A DNA stretch of 64,000 nt from Halorubrum salinarum (GCF_013267195.1 NZ_CP053941.1:1798001-1862000); one strand, 5' to 3'; positions 53,041-61,702 are shown, counted from the first letter of the stretch. Notes: generated from the sequence alone by a model not told the origin. Made by a program: numbers and translations.

Positions 53041-53110
53041 CCGGCTGATCCGTCCCTCATGGGACGTTCGCGCGTCTCTGGCGTAATAGTTCTACTTCGG
53101 CGACAGGTCG

Positions 53111-53722
53111 TCAGCGGTCGCCGACCGCCGCCGCCAGCGCCGCGCTCGCGTCCTCGTGGACGCTCGACCCGTGGCCCACGAGCACCCGGTCGGGGTCCGC
53201 GTCGGCGAGCCAGCTCGGCGGGTCGTCGATCGCTGGATGGACGCCGAGCGCGGCGTCCCCGTCGGTGAACGCCGGCAGGGTGCCGAGCGTCTCGGGGACG
53301 AGCAGCGTCCCGGCCGCCGCGTCCCACAGCGCGGCCTCCTCCCAGTCGTCGCGGCGGATCAGGTCGCGGACCGCGTAGGCCGTCCCGTCGAGCGCCGCCC
53401 CGAGCGGCGCCGCCTCGCCGTCGAGCTTCTCGCGCGTCAGCGACGCCCACTCCGGCGCGGCCACGGGGACGTCGTGCCGCCGCGCGACCGCCTCGGCGTC
53501 CCGGGTGTGACGGTCCTGGACGACCGCGACCCCGACCACGTCGCCTAGCTCGCGCAGGCGGTCGTCGAGCCCCTCGGCGTCGACCGGGTCGACGACCCAG
53601 ACCCCGTCGCCCGTCGCCAGCGCGTGGCTCGCCCGACGAGCCTCCTCGTCGGGGACCGCGATCCAGCCGAACCCGCCGTCCCACTCGGTCACCGCGTCGC
53701 CCGCGGCCTCGTCGTCGCTCAT
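53111..53722 (-). CDS. Haloarchaeal protein resembling a degenerate metallo-beta-lactamase fold
   Basis: A 203-residue protein. It reads like a metallo-beta-lactamase fold: GDGVWVVDPVD, GVAVVQDRHTRDAEAVARRHDVPVAAPEW in the place of the usual HxHxDH strand-loop, and the final VLVGHGSSVHEDA. Only one His and an Asp of the HxHxDH motif remain, so catalysis by a normal binuclear zinc site is doubtful. The function is unknown. It is downstream of the carotenoid oxygenase on the same strand, with a 131-bp gap. Confidence 0.65.
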   Translation of the reverse strand: MSDDEAAGDAVTEWDGGFGWIAVPDEEARRASHALATGDGVWVVDPVDAEGLDDRLRELGDVVGVAVVQDRHTRDAEAVARRHDVPVAAPEWASLTREKLDGEAAPLGAALDGTAYAVRDLIRRDDWEEAALWDAAAGTLLVPETLGTLPAFTDGDAALGVHPAIDDPPSWLADADPDRVLVGHGSSVHEDASAALAAAVGDR

Positions 53723-53853
53723 GGCCGAACCGACGGCCGCCAGCCGCAAAGGTCTGTGGCCGACCCCCACGCCCGGCCGGTGCGTCGACCGCCGATCGCC
53801 GGCGCTCGACCCCCGCCGGACGGTCGGGTGCGTCGATCGAGGCGGCGGTCGCC

Positions 53854-55329
53854 TCACTCCGCCGCGGCCGCCCGGAGCTCCGGGAAGTACCGGCCGTGGA
53901 AGTCGAACGGCGCCGCGTGCGGCAGCGTCGCCCGGGCGCGCTCGGCGAGCGTCTCGCCGTCGAGGACGAACAGCCGCGACCGGTCGGCGTCGACGTCGAG
54001 CGCGATCGTCAGCACGACCCCGTCGTCCTCGTCGTCGCCGTCGGGCGCCGGGACGAACACCGGCTCGCCGAAGTAGTCGGCCCCGTCGCCGAAGGTCCGG
54101 GTCACGCCCGTCTCCGCGTCGAGCTTCACGACCCGCCGCGCCCACTCGGTGACCGGCGCGTCCATCCCCATCGCGTACACGTAGCGGTGTTCGCGACACC
54201 AGCGCGCCGGCGACGCGGTCGGGAGCGCGGTGCCCTCGTCGGACAGGCGCTCGCGGGAGACCGTCGCCTCCGCGGCGCCGTAGCGGTCCGTCCCGACCGC
54301 GCCGCCGAGGTCGACCGCGAACCGGTCGACCCGCCCCGCGATCGCGCCCATCTCGCCGGCGCGGACGGTCTCCAGGTACAGCGAGTCGATCGCCGTCGCG
54401 TCCGGGACGGTCTCAAAGTCGAACACGACCTCGCTCCCGCCCGCCCGCTCGAAGGCGTTCACGTGGTGGAAGCCGAACAGCGGCTCGGTCACCGGCTCCG
54501 CGACGACCGCGCCGGTCGTCCGGTCGACGACGGCGATCCGAGTGCCGCGGTCCGGCTCCCACTCGAACTGCTCGATGAACGGCGCCTGTCGCCCAGGCCT
54601 GAGGAACCGCCGCGGGTCGAGCCGGAGCGGGAACTCCGTCACCACGACGTACCGCGGCGTGAGCGCGAAGCTGTGCATGTACGCCGGCTTCTCGGTCGGC
54701 ACGGTCGCCACGTGCCGGCGGTCCCCGCTCGGCGTCCAGGCGGTGACGTGGTACCGGCTCGTCCGCCCGAACTCGGTGTCGAGGGTGACCAGCGCCCCGG
54801 TCGCCGGGTCCCGCTTGAAGTGGGCACAGGAGAGCTGGCCGCTCGGCGCGTCGCCCTCGCGGTCGACCGGTCCGGTCGTCGCCAGCGTGTTCGGGTCGAA
54901 GCCGACGCCGCGCGGGGACTCGGTCAGCGCGACGTAGCGGTCGCCGACCCGCTCGGCGACTATGTTCGCGTTGTCGTACGGCGCCGTCAGGAACCCCGCC
55001 AGCCGCGATCGGAGGGTGGTCTCGCCCGTGGCGAACCCGCCGTCGAACTCCCCCGACCGCGCCGCCTCGTACGCGTCGGTCCGGAGGAACCGGTTCCGGT
55101 AGTGGACCGCGTCACCGCCCCCGCTCGCCCGGCCGCCCGGGTCGAAGGTGAAGCGGTAGAGCATCGCGAGCCCGTCGAACCAGTGGTCGACGGCGCTCCC
55201 GTCGGGGAACGAGAACGCGCCGGGACCGTTCCGGATCAGGCTCCCCCGGAGCCAGTCCGGCAGGTCGCCGGTCACGGGGAGCGAGGCGGCCGTCTCCTCG
55301 CGGAGCGAGTGGAAGCCCGAGTGCGCCAT
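53854..55329 (-). CDS. Carotenoid oxygenase (RPE65/CCD family)
   Basis: A 491-residue seven-bladed propeller enzyme. The four iron-binding histidines are present: H170 (SCAHFKRD), H219 (AYMHSFALT), H288 (GFHHVNAFE) and H478 near the C-terminus (FDFHGRYFPE). LPDWLRGSLIRNGPGAF and DHWFDGLAMLYRF mark the N-terminus. Such enzymes cleave carotenoids with O2 and could supply retinal for rhodopsins or apocarotenoids. Neighbours do not include a rhodopsin or carotenoid genes. The start MAHSGFHSLREE at 55329 is chosen over an upstream extension. Confidence 0.9.
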   Translation of the reverse strand: MAHSGFHSLREETAASLPVTGDLPDWLRGSLIRNGPGAFSFPDGSAVDHWFDGLAMLYRFTFDPGGRASGGGDAVHYRNRFLRTDAYEAARSGEFDGGFATGETTLRSRLAGFLTAPYDNANIVAERVGDRYVALTESPRGVGFDPNTLATTGPVDREGDAPSGQLSCAHFKRDPATGALVTLDTEFGRTSRYHVTAWTPSGDRRHVATVPTEKPAYMHSFALTPRYVVVTEFPLRLDPRRFLRPGRQAPFIEQFEWEPDRGTRIAVVDRTTGAVVAEPVTEPLFGFHHVNAFERAGGSEVVFDFETVPDATAIDSLYLETVRAGEMGAIAGRVDRFAVDLGGAVGTDRYGAAEATVSRERLSDEGTALPTASPARWCREHRYVYAMGMDAPVTEWARRVVKLDAETGVTRTFGDGADYFGEPVFVPAPDGDDEDDGVVLTIALDVDADRSRLFVLDGETLAERARATLPHAAPFDFHGRYFPELRAAAAE

Positions 55330-55502
55330 ACGGGGGCACGGGACGCGCCGGGCTAAGGTCTGACGGGGGTGCCGACCCCGACCGTTCGCTGCGCCGCGCG
55401 CTCGCGCACTGACCCCTCGGCCGAGGCGGTTCCCTGTCGGAGGTAGCGGCAGGTGTTGAGACGGCGAAACCCGTTTAGCAGGGTGGCGTGCGAAGCGTTC
55501 CC

Positions 55503-55967
55503 ATGAGCGACGCCGCACGCCCCGCGCCGACCGCCGACGAGGCGCTCCACACGACCGTCGACCTCCCCTTCGACGACGCCGTGCCGTTCGTCCAGCTCGA
55601 ACACGAGCTCGCGGACTTCGAGACGGTGCGCGTCACGCGGCTCGACGAGATGATCGGGGGGATGCTCGGTCACGACGACGTCGAACGGACGGCGCTGATC
55701 GTCGTCTGTCACCCCGAGATCGCGTACGACGCCCTGCGGATCGACCCGACGCTCGCCGGCATGCTCCCGTGTACCACCGTCGTCTACGAGCGCGCCGGCG
55801 ACGACCGCGTTCACGTCCATCACGTGTCGGCGACGAAGGCGATCCGCGACCTCGGCTGCGCGTCGGCCGCCGGCGTCGACGAGGACGCCGTCGAGGACCT
55901 CGTGGCGAAGACCGGCGAGCTGATGGCCGTCGTCTGGGAGAACATCGAGACGCACGGCCGGGAGTGA
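55503..55967 (+). CDS. DUF302 family protein
   Basis: A 154-residue protein with a DUF302 fold. Markers are LHTTVDLPFDDAVPFVQLEHEL, VVCHPEIAYDALRIDPTLAGMLPCTTVVYER and ELMAVVWENIE. DUF302 proteins are small alpha/beta proteins of unknown function, often in stress or sulfur contexts. The start MSDAARPAPT at 55503 is preferred over an in-frame ATG at 55488. It is divergent from the carotenoid oxygenase. Confidence 0.88.
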   Translation: MSDAARPAPTADEALHTTVDLPFDDAVPFVQLEHELADFETVRVTRLDEMIGGMLGHDDVERTALIVVCHPEIAYDALRIDPTLAGMLPCTTVVYERAGDDRVHVHHVSATKAIRDLGCASAAGVDEDAVEDLVAKTGELMAVVWENIETHGRE

Positions 55968-55995
55968 GCGCCGCGGTCGACGCGAGCGCGCCGCT

Positions 55996-56226
55996 TCAGC
56001 GGTTCAGCCGCCAGCGGATCACCGCGGCGGCGAGGAGGACGGTCCCGAACGTGACGGCGCCGGAGATCAGCGCGCCGCGCGCGCTCGTCGCGCCGGTCGC
56101 GAACGCGCTCGCCGAGGCGGAGCCGCCGACCACCGCCGCCCCGCCCGCCAGTCCGCCGAACCCGATACAACAGAGGCTCAGCAGGCCGACGGCGGACAGC
56201 GACCCGAGGATCCCGTCGTCGCTCAT
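55996..56226 (-). CDS. Small membrane protein with a Cys-Cys motif
   Basis: A 76-residue protein with two hydrophobic helices (about 8-35, LSAVGLLSLCCIGFGGLAGGAAVVG, and 48-70, ALISGAVTFGTVLLAAAVIRW). A vicinal CC pair (about residues 18-19) in the first helix resembles those in small mercury/copper transport proteins (MerT-like) but no other marker supports that. Its start lies 92 bp from the divergent helicase gene. Confidence 0.65.
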   Translation of the reverse strand: MSDDGILGSLSAVGLLSLCCIGFGGLAGGAAVVGGSASASAFATGATSARGALISGAVTFGTVLLAAAVIRWRLNR

Positions 56227-56286
56227 CGTCGCTTCTCCCTTTCGCCCCGGGCTACCAATAGGTGTCGCCCCCGCGGCCCAAGCGAG

Positions 56287-56297
56287 GGTTTAATTCC
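56287..56297 (+). promoter_or_regulatory. TATA element for the XPD/DinG-type helicase
   Basis: GGGTTTAATTCCG has TTTAAT at 56289-56294, 25 bases before the GTG at 56319. This supports that GTG as the start of a leaderless message. Confidence 0.6.
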
Positions 56298-56318
56298 GCC
56301 AGCGCGCGAGGGCGTCGT

Positions 56319-58223
56319 GTGGACCCGAGCCGGATCCCCGCCGAGTTCCCCGCGCCGAGCTTCCGCGGCGCGCAGGAGCGGGCCCTCGCCGACATCCGCG
56401 ACGCGTTCGCGGCGGGCAACCGGGTCGTCTTGGTGCGCGCGCCGACCGGCAGCGGCAAGTCGCTGCTCGCCCGCGCCATCATGGGCGCGGCCGAGACGGC
56501 GGGCGAGGCGGCCCCCAGCGAGGCGACGGGGGCCTACTACACGACCCCGCAGGTGTCGCAGATCGACGACGTCGAGGCCGACGACCTGCTCGACGACCTG
56601 GCCGTGATCCGCGGCAAGTCGAACTACGACTGCGTGCTGCCCGGCGAGCACGACACGCCGGTGAACCGCGCGCCCTGCGCGCGCCAGCAGGGGTTCGACT
56701 GCTCGATCCGGCACCGCTGTCCGTACTTCTCCGACCGCGCCATCGCCTCCGGCAACCGCTTCGCCGCGATGACGCTCGCGTACTTCATGCGCACCGCCGG
56801 CTCCGAGGTGTTCCGGAAGCGCGACGTGGTCGTCATCGACGAGGCGCACGGGCTCGCCGAGTGGGCCGAGATGTACGCGACCATCGAGATATCGCCCGAG
56901 CGCGTCCCGGTCTGGGACGACGTGGGCGTCCCCGACGTGGCGGCCGACGCCGGCCCAGAGGAGGACGCCGTCGACCGCACCGCGCGGTTCGTCGAGGCGC
57001 TCCGCGACGTGGCGATCCGCGCGAAAGACGAGCTGGTGGGGCGGCCCGAGCTGGACCGGGAGGAGGTCGCCCGGCGCGACCGTCTTCAGGAGCTGATAAG
57101 CGAGCTCGGCTGGTTCCTTGAGGACTACCGCGACCCGCAGTCCCCCACCTCGTGGGTCGTCGACCAGCCCGGCGGCGAGGGGTCGGCGATGGAGATCAAG
57201 CCGCTCGACCCCGCGCGGTACCTCAGACACACGGTGTGGGACCGGGGCAACCGGTTCGCGCTGCTGTCGGCGACCATCCTCTCGAAGGAGGCGTTCTGCC
57301 GCGGGGTCGGGCTCGACCCCGCCGACGTCGCGCTCGTCGACGTCGAGCACACGTTCCCGCTCGCGAACCGCCCGCTGTACGACGTGACGCAGGGGTCGAT
57401 GACCTACGAGCACCGCGACGAGACGACCCCGAAGATCGCCCGCCTGATCGTCCGGCTGATGGCAGAACACCCCGACGAGAAGGGGCTGATCCACGCGCAC
57501 TCGTACGACATCGCGGAGCGGATCACCGAGCGGCTCGGCGAGTTCGGCGTCGCCGCGCGCGTCAGGCGCCACGACCGGTCGAACCGCGACGCCGAGCTGG
57601 AGGCGTGGAAGGCGAGCTCCGACCCGGAGGTGTTCGTCTCCGTGAAGATGGAGGAGGCGCTGGACCTGAAGGGCGACCTCTGTCGCTGGCAGGTCGTGTG
57701 TAAGGCGCCGTACCGGAACACGAACGACTCGCGGGTCGCCCGCCGGCTGGCGGACGGGCAGTGGGCGTGGTACCACCGGACCGCGCTGCGCACCGTCATC
57801 CAGGCGTGCGGGCGGGTCGTCCGCGCCCCGGACGACCACGGCGCGACCTACCTCGCCGACGACTCCCTGCTCGACCTCTTCGAACGCGCGGCGGCGGACA
57901 CGCCCGACTGGTTCCGCGATCAGGTCGACGCGATGACGACCCCCTCGCTGCCGGCGTTCGACCCCGAGGCCGCGCTGGCCGGCGTCGACGCGTCGCCGTC
58001 GAGCGGCGCGGGAGCGGGTCGCCGGAAGAGCCGTCGGACGGGCGGGTCGGCCGGCGCACCCGGCGGTCGCTCGTCTCGGGACGGCCCCGGTCGAGGGCGC
58101 GACGGCGGCGACGCGACCGGCGACGGCGGGACGGGCGGCGACGACCCCGTTCGGACCCGGTCCGAGCAGGACGCCGAGCGGCGGGAGAACCACCCGCTGT
58201 CGGACGTGTGGGGCGACGGCTGA
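56319..58223 (+). CDS. XPD/DinG-type superfamily 2 DNA helicase with Fe-S cysteines
   Basis: A 634-residue helicase. Walker A is APTGSGKS (41-48). The next segment carries C105, C120, C128 and C134, the spacing expected for the [4Fe-4S] cluster of XPD, FancJ and DinG. DEAH is at about 174-177. Later motifs include LLSATIL, EALDLKGD and VIQACGRVVRAPDDHGATYL (motif VI). A disordered Gly/Arg/Asp tail covers the last ~80 residues. It would unwind DNA 5' to 3' in repair. The GTG at 56319 (VDPSRIPAEF) is fixed by the TATA box. An upstream ATG would sit before it. Confidence 0.92.
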   Translation: MDPSRIPAEFPAPSFRGAQERALADIRDAFAAGNRVVLVRAPTGSGKSLLARAIMGAAETAGEAAPSEATGAYYTTPQVSQIDDVEADDLLDDLAVIRGKSNYDCVLPGEHDTPVNRAPCARQQGFDCSIRHRCPYFSDRAIASGNRFAAMTLAYFMRTAGSEVFRKRDVVVIDEAHGLAEWAEMYATIEISPERVPVWDDVGVPDVAADAGPEEDAVDRTARFVEALRDVAIRAKDELVGRPELDREEVARRDRLQELISELGWFLEDYRDPQSPTSWVVDQPGGEGSAMEIKPLDPARYLRHTVWDRGNRFALLSATILSKEAFCRGVGLDPADVALVDVEHTFPLANRPLYDVTQGSMTYEHRDETTPKIARLIVRLMAEHPDEKGLIHAHSYDIAERITERLGEFGVAARVRRHDRSNRDAELEAWKASSDPEVFVSVKMEEALDLKGDLCRWQVVCKAPYRNTNDSRVARRLADGQWAWYHRTALRTVIQACGRVVRAPDDHGATYLADDSLLDLFERAAADTPDWFRDQVDAMTTPSLPAFDPEAALAGVDASPSSGAGAGRRKSRRTGGSAGAPGGRSSRDGPGRGRDGGDATGDGGTGGDDPVRTRSEQDAERRENHPLSDVWGDG

Positions 58224-58299
58224 CGGGGACCGACGCCGCCGAGGCGCGACGGGCGACCGCCGCGAGAGCGGGGACCGGCGGCGTGCGACCGCCCGTCGG

Positions 58300-58383
58300 T
58301 TACAGCAGCGAGACGCCGTACGCCACCATGGAGCTCACCATGAGAAACGCGAAGAACAGCGCCATGAGCTGTTGTCTGTCCAT
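58300..58383 (-). CDS. Very small single-helix membrane protein (27 residues)
   Basis: A 28-codon frame (ATG at 58383 to TAA at 58300) encoding MDRQQLMALFFAFLMVSSMV and a short end (AYGVSLL): one transmembrane helix with a charged N-terminus. A minus-strand TATA (GTTATACGG, 58413-58405) lies 22-30 bases upstream, and codon use matches neighbours. Tiny hydrophobic haloarchaeal proteins of this type exist, but I name no family. It is convergent with the helicase gene. Confidence 0.55.
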   Translation of the reverse strand: MDRQQLMALFFAFLMVSSMVAYGVSLL

Positions 58384-58445
58384 GTCGGCGTGTCGACCGC
58401 AGAGCCGTATAACTCCTGCGGGCGACGGGCGCCCGGGTGCGAGCC

Positions 58446-58536
58446 ATATTACCACCCCCACGTCGATCATTCGTCAATATATATCGTATAAGGTGTATCA
58501 GGCCCCTCAATGAAGTAGTAACCTTCATAATCCCTC
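58446..58536 (+). promoter_or_regulatory. AT-rich upstream region with an imperfect palindrome
   Basis: This stretch is unusually AT-rich for the window. It carries TCAATATATATCGTATAAGG (about 58472-58491), TGAAGTAGTAACCTTCA (58511-58527, five-base arms) and TTCATAATCC (58524-58533), whose TATA-like core is ~22-28 bases before the ATG at 58554. It may contain two promoters or a regulator site. Confidence 0.5.
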
Positions 58537-58553
58537 ACCCGACTACTGGGTGT

Positions 58554-58745
58554 ATGGCCACGAACGGGCTGTCGAGTGCGCTGACGCTGTACGGTGCGCG
58601 AACCCTGACGCTGTCGCAGGCGGCCGCACAGGCAGGGCTCAGCGAGGCCGAATTCATCGATCAACTCGAACGCCGCGGCATCGAGGTAACCGAGTCCGAG
58701 CGCGCCGCGGCGCTCGGCCGCGAACAGCCCGCTCGCGCCGACTGA
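58554..58745 (+). CDS. Small helix-turn-helix-like protein, 63 residues
   Basis: A 63-residue protein reading MATNGLSSALTLYGARTLTLSQAAAQAG and continuing LSEAEFIDQLERRGIEVTESE. The TLSQAAAQAGLSEAEFIDQLERRGI segment matches the UPF0175-type/HTH pattern used by small antitoxin-like and regulatory proteins. No toxin partner is adjacent. A long AT-rich promoter region (58440-58550) precedes it, with ATATATATCG and TTCATAATCC. An imperfect palindrome TGAAGTAGTAACCTTCA lies at 58511-58527 and could be its own operator. Confidence 0.7.
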   Translation: MATNGLSSALTLYGARTLTLSQAAAQAGLSEAEFIDQLERRGIEVTESERAAALGREQPARAD

Positions 58746-58847
58746 ACGGCGCTCCGTCGCCGCCAGCGAGGGCGGCGCTCCGCGTCGGCGTTCCGACTCG
58801 TCCTACGAACGATCAGTTCTCCTTTCCCACCGAGCCGCGAGGCTCCC

Positions 58848-59993
58848 TCACTCCCGGTTCGAGACCGACTCCGCCGGCCGTCCCGCGTTCTCGTCCGGCA
58901 CGAGGTGGACCTCCCCGTCGTGTTCGAAGGCGAGGACCGACTCGGCGTCGTCGTCGACGAACGCCGGGTTCGGCACGGTCTTGGCCTCGTAGGTGACGGG
59001 GTCGAGCACCTGGATCGCGTTCTCGTCCTCGACGGTCACGACCGTCGTCTCCGCCGCGTCGTCGCGGGTGCCGAGCCGGGTCGCGTCGGGGGCGTCGCCG
59101 TCCGCGAACGCCGAGGTGTACTCCGCGCCCGTGGCGAGCCGAACGCCCTGGAGGCGCCCGGAGACGCCCGTGACGAGGACCGGGCCGTCCCCGTCCTCGG
59201 GGTCGACTATCTCGCCTTCCGCGTACCTCGGGAGGCGGACCGCGAACGTGACGCGGTACACCTCGTTGCCGTCGCCGTCCTCGGTGACGAGCGTCGGGTA
59301 CGACTCGAAGCTCCCCCCGAGCGACTCGGTGATCCGCGTCGCGACGTTCTGCGCGAGGCGGTTCGAGGAGAGCTTGATGTCCGGCCCGTCGTCGGTCTCC
59401 GTCACCTCCGTGATGAACGCCTCGCGGTCGCCGTCGGCCTCCTGGTCGGCGACGTACCGCTCGGCGATGTCCAGCGCCTCCGCGCGCTCGGCGGGCGTGA
59501 GGTCGCGCTCGTCGGCGCGGACCTGGACGATCCCGGCGTAGTACCCGCCGGCGATGCGCCCGCAGCGGTCGCAGGTCCCCCGCGAGATCTTCACGGGCAC
59601 CGTCACCTCCGCGGAGCGCAGGGTGCCGCGCACCACGCCGGAGAAGCGGCAGTGCATCCGGACCGTGTTCTCGTCGACCTGCTCGGGCTCGACGCCCCAC
59701 TCCACGTCCGCGGCGTCGACGTGGACCCCGAGCGCCTCGGCGACCTCGTCGACGGCCACGTCGGTGTAGTCGCGCGCCCCCACGTCGCGCCACGACTCGC
59801 CGCGCCTGACGGCGCCGCAGTCGGAACAGACCAGCACCTCGATCCGGTCGGGGGCGTCGACCAGGTCGAAGTCCTCGAAGTAGCAGTCGTCGCACAGCAG
59901 GGCGTCTCGCCCGCGCGGCTCGCCCGGAAGGGGGTCGCGCCGCTCGGGGACCGGGTCGCCGCAGCGCGGACAGAACTCCCGCGACTCGCTCAT
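58848..59993 (-). CDS. NMD3-family ribosome-associated zinc protein
   Basis: A 381-residue archaeal NMD3 homologue. The N-terminal zinc region has CPRCGDP, LLCDDCYF, VLVCSDCGAV and GTCDRCGR, forming two treble-clef/ribbon sites. It is followed by an eIF5A/OB-like domain and a C-terminal beta-rich domain (VVTVEDENAIQVLDPVTYEAKTV). In eukaryotes NMD3 is the 60S export adaptor. The archaeal protein is thought to act in large-subunit maturation. The start MSESREFCPRCG is clear. It is divergent from the PDCD5 gene. Confidence 0.92.
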   Translation of the reverse strand: MSESREFCPRCGDPVPERRDPLPGEPRGRDALLCDDCYFEDFDLVDAPDRIEVLVCSDCGAVRRGESWRDVGARDYTDVAVDEVAEALGVHVDAADVEWGVEPEQVDENTVRMHCRFSGVVRGTLRSAEVTVPVKISRGTCDRCGRIAGGYYAGIVQVRADERDLTPAERAEALDIAERYVADQEADGDREAFITEVTETDDGPDIKLSSNRLAQNVATRITESLGGSFESYPTLVTEDGDGNEVYRVTFAVRLPRYAEGEIVDPEDGDGPVLVTGVSGRLQGVRLATGAEYTSAFADGDAPDATRLGTRDDAAETTVVTVEDENAIQVLDPVTYEAKTVPNPAFVDDDAESVLAFEHDGEVHLVPDENAGRPAESVSNRE

Positions 59994-60116
59994 TGGCGCC
60001 CGCTACGCCGAGGACCCGTTTAAACGGCGCGGACCGCCCCGGTCGGCGCCGACGGCCGCTCCGAGCGGGTCCCGACCTCCGAAATGGTTTTTCGCACGGA
60101 CCGAGAACGGGCGTGT

Positions 60117-60470
60117 ATGAGCGGTAACCCCGACGACGAACGGCTCGAGGAACTGCGCGAACAGAAGATGGAGGAGCTCCGCGAGCGGCAGGGCGGCGAG
60201 GGCGACGCCGCCGAGGCCCAACAGCAGGCGCAGGAGCGCGCCGAGGCCCAGCAGGAGGCCGTCCTGAAGCAGTACCTCACGGACGGCGCCCGCCAGCGGC
60301 TCAACGCGGTCGAGATGTCCAAGCCGCAGTTCGGCGAGAAGGTGAAACAGCAGGTCGCCGCGCTGGCGCAGAGCGGCCGGATCCAGGGACAGATCGACGA
60401 AGAGCAGATGCGCGAGCTCCTCAAGGAGCTCCAGCCCGACCAGAAGAGCTTCGACATCCGCCACCGGTAA
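60117..60470 (+). CDS. PDCD5-family DNA-binding protein
   Basis: A 117-residue PDCD5 protein. The N-terminal helix is charged and Gln/Glu-rich ([16 protein letters not shown], then [17 protein letters not shown]), and the C-terminal three-helix core has [44 protein letters not shown]. Archaeal members bind nucleic acid or interact with ribosome-related proteins. The following gene starts at the base after the stop codon (TAAATG), so the two are co-translated. Confidence 0.94.
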   Translation: MSGNPDDERLEELREQKMEELRERQGGEGDAAEAQQQAQERAEAQQEAVLKQYLTDGARQRLNAVEMSKPQFGEKVKQQVAALAQSGRIQGQIDEEQMRELLKELQPDQKSFDIRHR

Positions 60471-61064
60471 ATGGAACTCGCGCTGCTGTACAGCGGGGGG
60501 AAAGACTCCTCGCTGGCCGCCCACCTGCTCGACCGGTTCTACGAGGTCCGCTGCGTCACGGGGAGCTTCGGGCTCACGGACGACTGGGAGCACGCCGAGC
60601 GGGCGGCCGCCGAGCTGGGGTTCCCGTTCGAGCGCGTCGACCTCGACCGCGAGGTCGCCGAGAGCGCGGCCGAGACCATGGTCGCCGACGGGTACCCGCG
60701 AAACGGGATCCAGCGCGTCCACGAGCACGCCCTGGATACCATTGCCGCGCTCGACGTCGACGCCATCGCGGACGGCACCCGCCGCGACGACCGCGTCCCC
60801 ACGGTGTCGCGGGCGCAGGCGCAGAGCCTCGAAGACCGCAACGGGATCGACTACATCTCCCCGCTGTCCGGGTTCGGTCGCCACGCCGTCGACCAGCTCG
60901 TCGACGCCACCTTCGACGTCCAGCAGGGCCCGAGCGAGGAGGTCCCGAAGGCGGACTACGAGGACGAGCTCCGCACGCTCATCGCGGACCGGTACGGCGA
61001 GGGCACCGTCGGCGACGTGTTCCCCGACCACGACCAGACGTACGTCCACGGCCGCAGCGACTGA
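60471..61064 (+). CDS. N-type ATP pyrophosphatase (PP-loop) protein
   Basis: A 197-residue PP-loop ATPase. The motif YSGGKDSSLAAHLL (residues 7-20) binds ATP pyrophosphate. A second conserved segment, AIADGTRRDDRVPTVSRAQAQSLEDRNGIDYISPLSGFGRHAVDQL, resembles DUF7411 and related thiolation/amidation enzymes (TtuA, Dph6 groups) but lacks zinc fingers. It may activate a carboxylate or a base by adenylation. The target is unknown. It begins directly after PDCD5, a pairing conserved in haloarchaea to my knowledge. Confidence 0.87.
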   Translation: MELALLYSGGKDSSLAAHLLDRFYEVRCVTGSFGLTDDWEHAERAAAELGFPFERVDLDREVAESAAETMVADGYPRNGIQRVHEHALDTIAALDVDAIADGTRRDDRVPTVSRAQAQSLEDRNGIDYISPLSGFGRHAVDQLVDATFDVQQGPSEEVPKADYEDELRTLIADRYGEGTVGDVFPDHDQTYVHGRSD

Positions 61065-61171
61065 CCGACCCCTCGTTCTCCGTCGGCCGTCGGCGACCCC
61101 CCGCCGTCCCCGTCCGCCGTCGTCGCCCGCCCGCCGGAACGCCTTTCGACCCCCCGGGCGTAGCGTGAGGC

Positions 61172-61627
61172 ATGTCATCCGACCGCGTCGTCGACCTGCT
61201 CCGGACGGCGTACGCCGACGAGATCGAGACCGTAATGAACTACCAGACGAACGCGATCGTCCTCGACGGCGTCCGCGCCGAGGAGATCAAGGAGAGCCTC
61301 AAACAGGACGTTCAAGAGGAGCTCGGCCACGCCGAACAGCTCGGCCAGCGGCTCAAACAGCTCGACGCGCGGCCGCCCGGCTCGGCGGAGTTCACGGCCG
61401 GCCAAGAGTCGCTACAGCCGCCCGAGGACTCGACCGACGTGCTGGCCGTCATCAACGGCGTGCTCGACGCCGAGGAAGACGCCATCGCGACGTACCGGGA
61501 GCTGATCGACGCCGCCGAGGCGGCCGACGACCCGGTCACCGAGGACCTCGCGGTGACGCTGCTCTCGGACGAGGAGGCTCACCGGACGGAGTTCCGCGGG
61601 TTCCAGAAGGAGTACCAGCGCGAGTAG
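61172..61627 (+). CDS. Ferritin-like/rubrerythrin-type diiron protein
   Basis: A 151-residue four-helix protein. Candidate diiron ligands appear in two E-x-x-H patterns: E17-E19 with EELGHAEQL, and DAEEDAIATYREL with DEEAHRTEF. The arrangement is that of ferritin-like domains (Dps, bacterioferritin or rubrerythrin relatives). It could store iron or reduce peroxide. No rubredoxin domain is present. Confidence 0.88.
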   Translation: MSSDRVVDLLRTAYADEIETVMNYQTNAIVLDGVRAEEIKESLKQDVQEELGHAEQLGQRLKQLDARPPGSAEFTAGQESLQPPEDSTDVLAVINGVLDAEEDAIATYRELIDAAEAADDPVTEDLAVTLLSDEEAHRTEFRGFQKEYQRE

Positions 61628-61702
61628 ACGGGCCGAGGCGACGCCGGCGAGCGCCGCCCCCGAAAGGATGCTTTCAAGCGGGCGCTCGCCGAACCGACGC
61701 GT

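Noticed and set aside
55996..56226. MerT-like mercury transporter
   Set aside because: A Cys-Cys pair in the first helix is the only resemblance. Length, third helix and operon context are missing.
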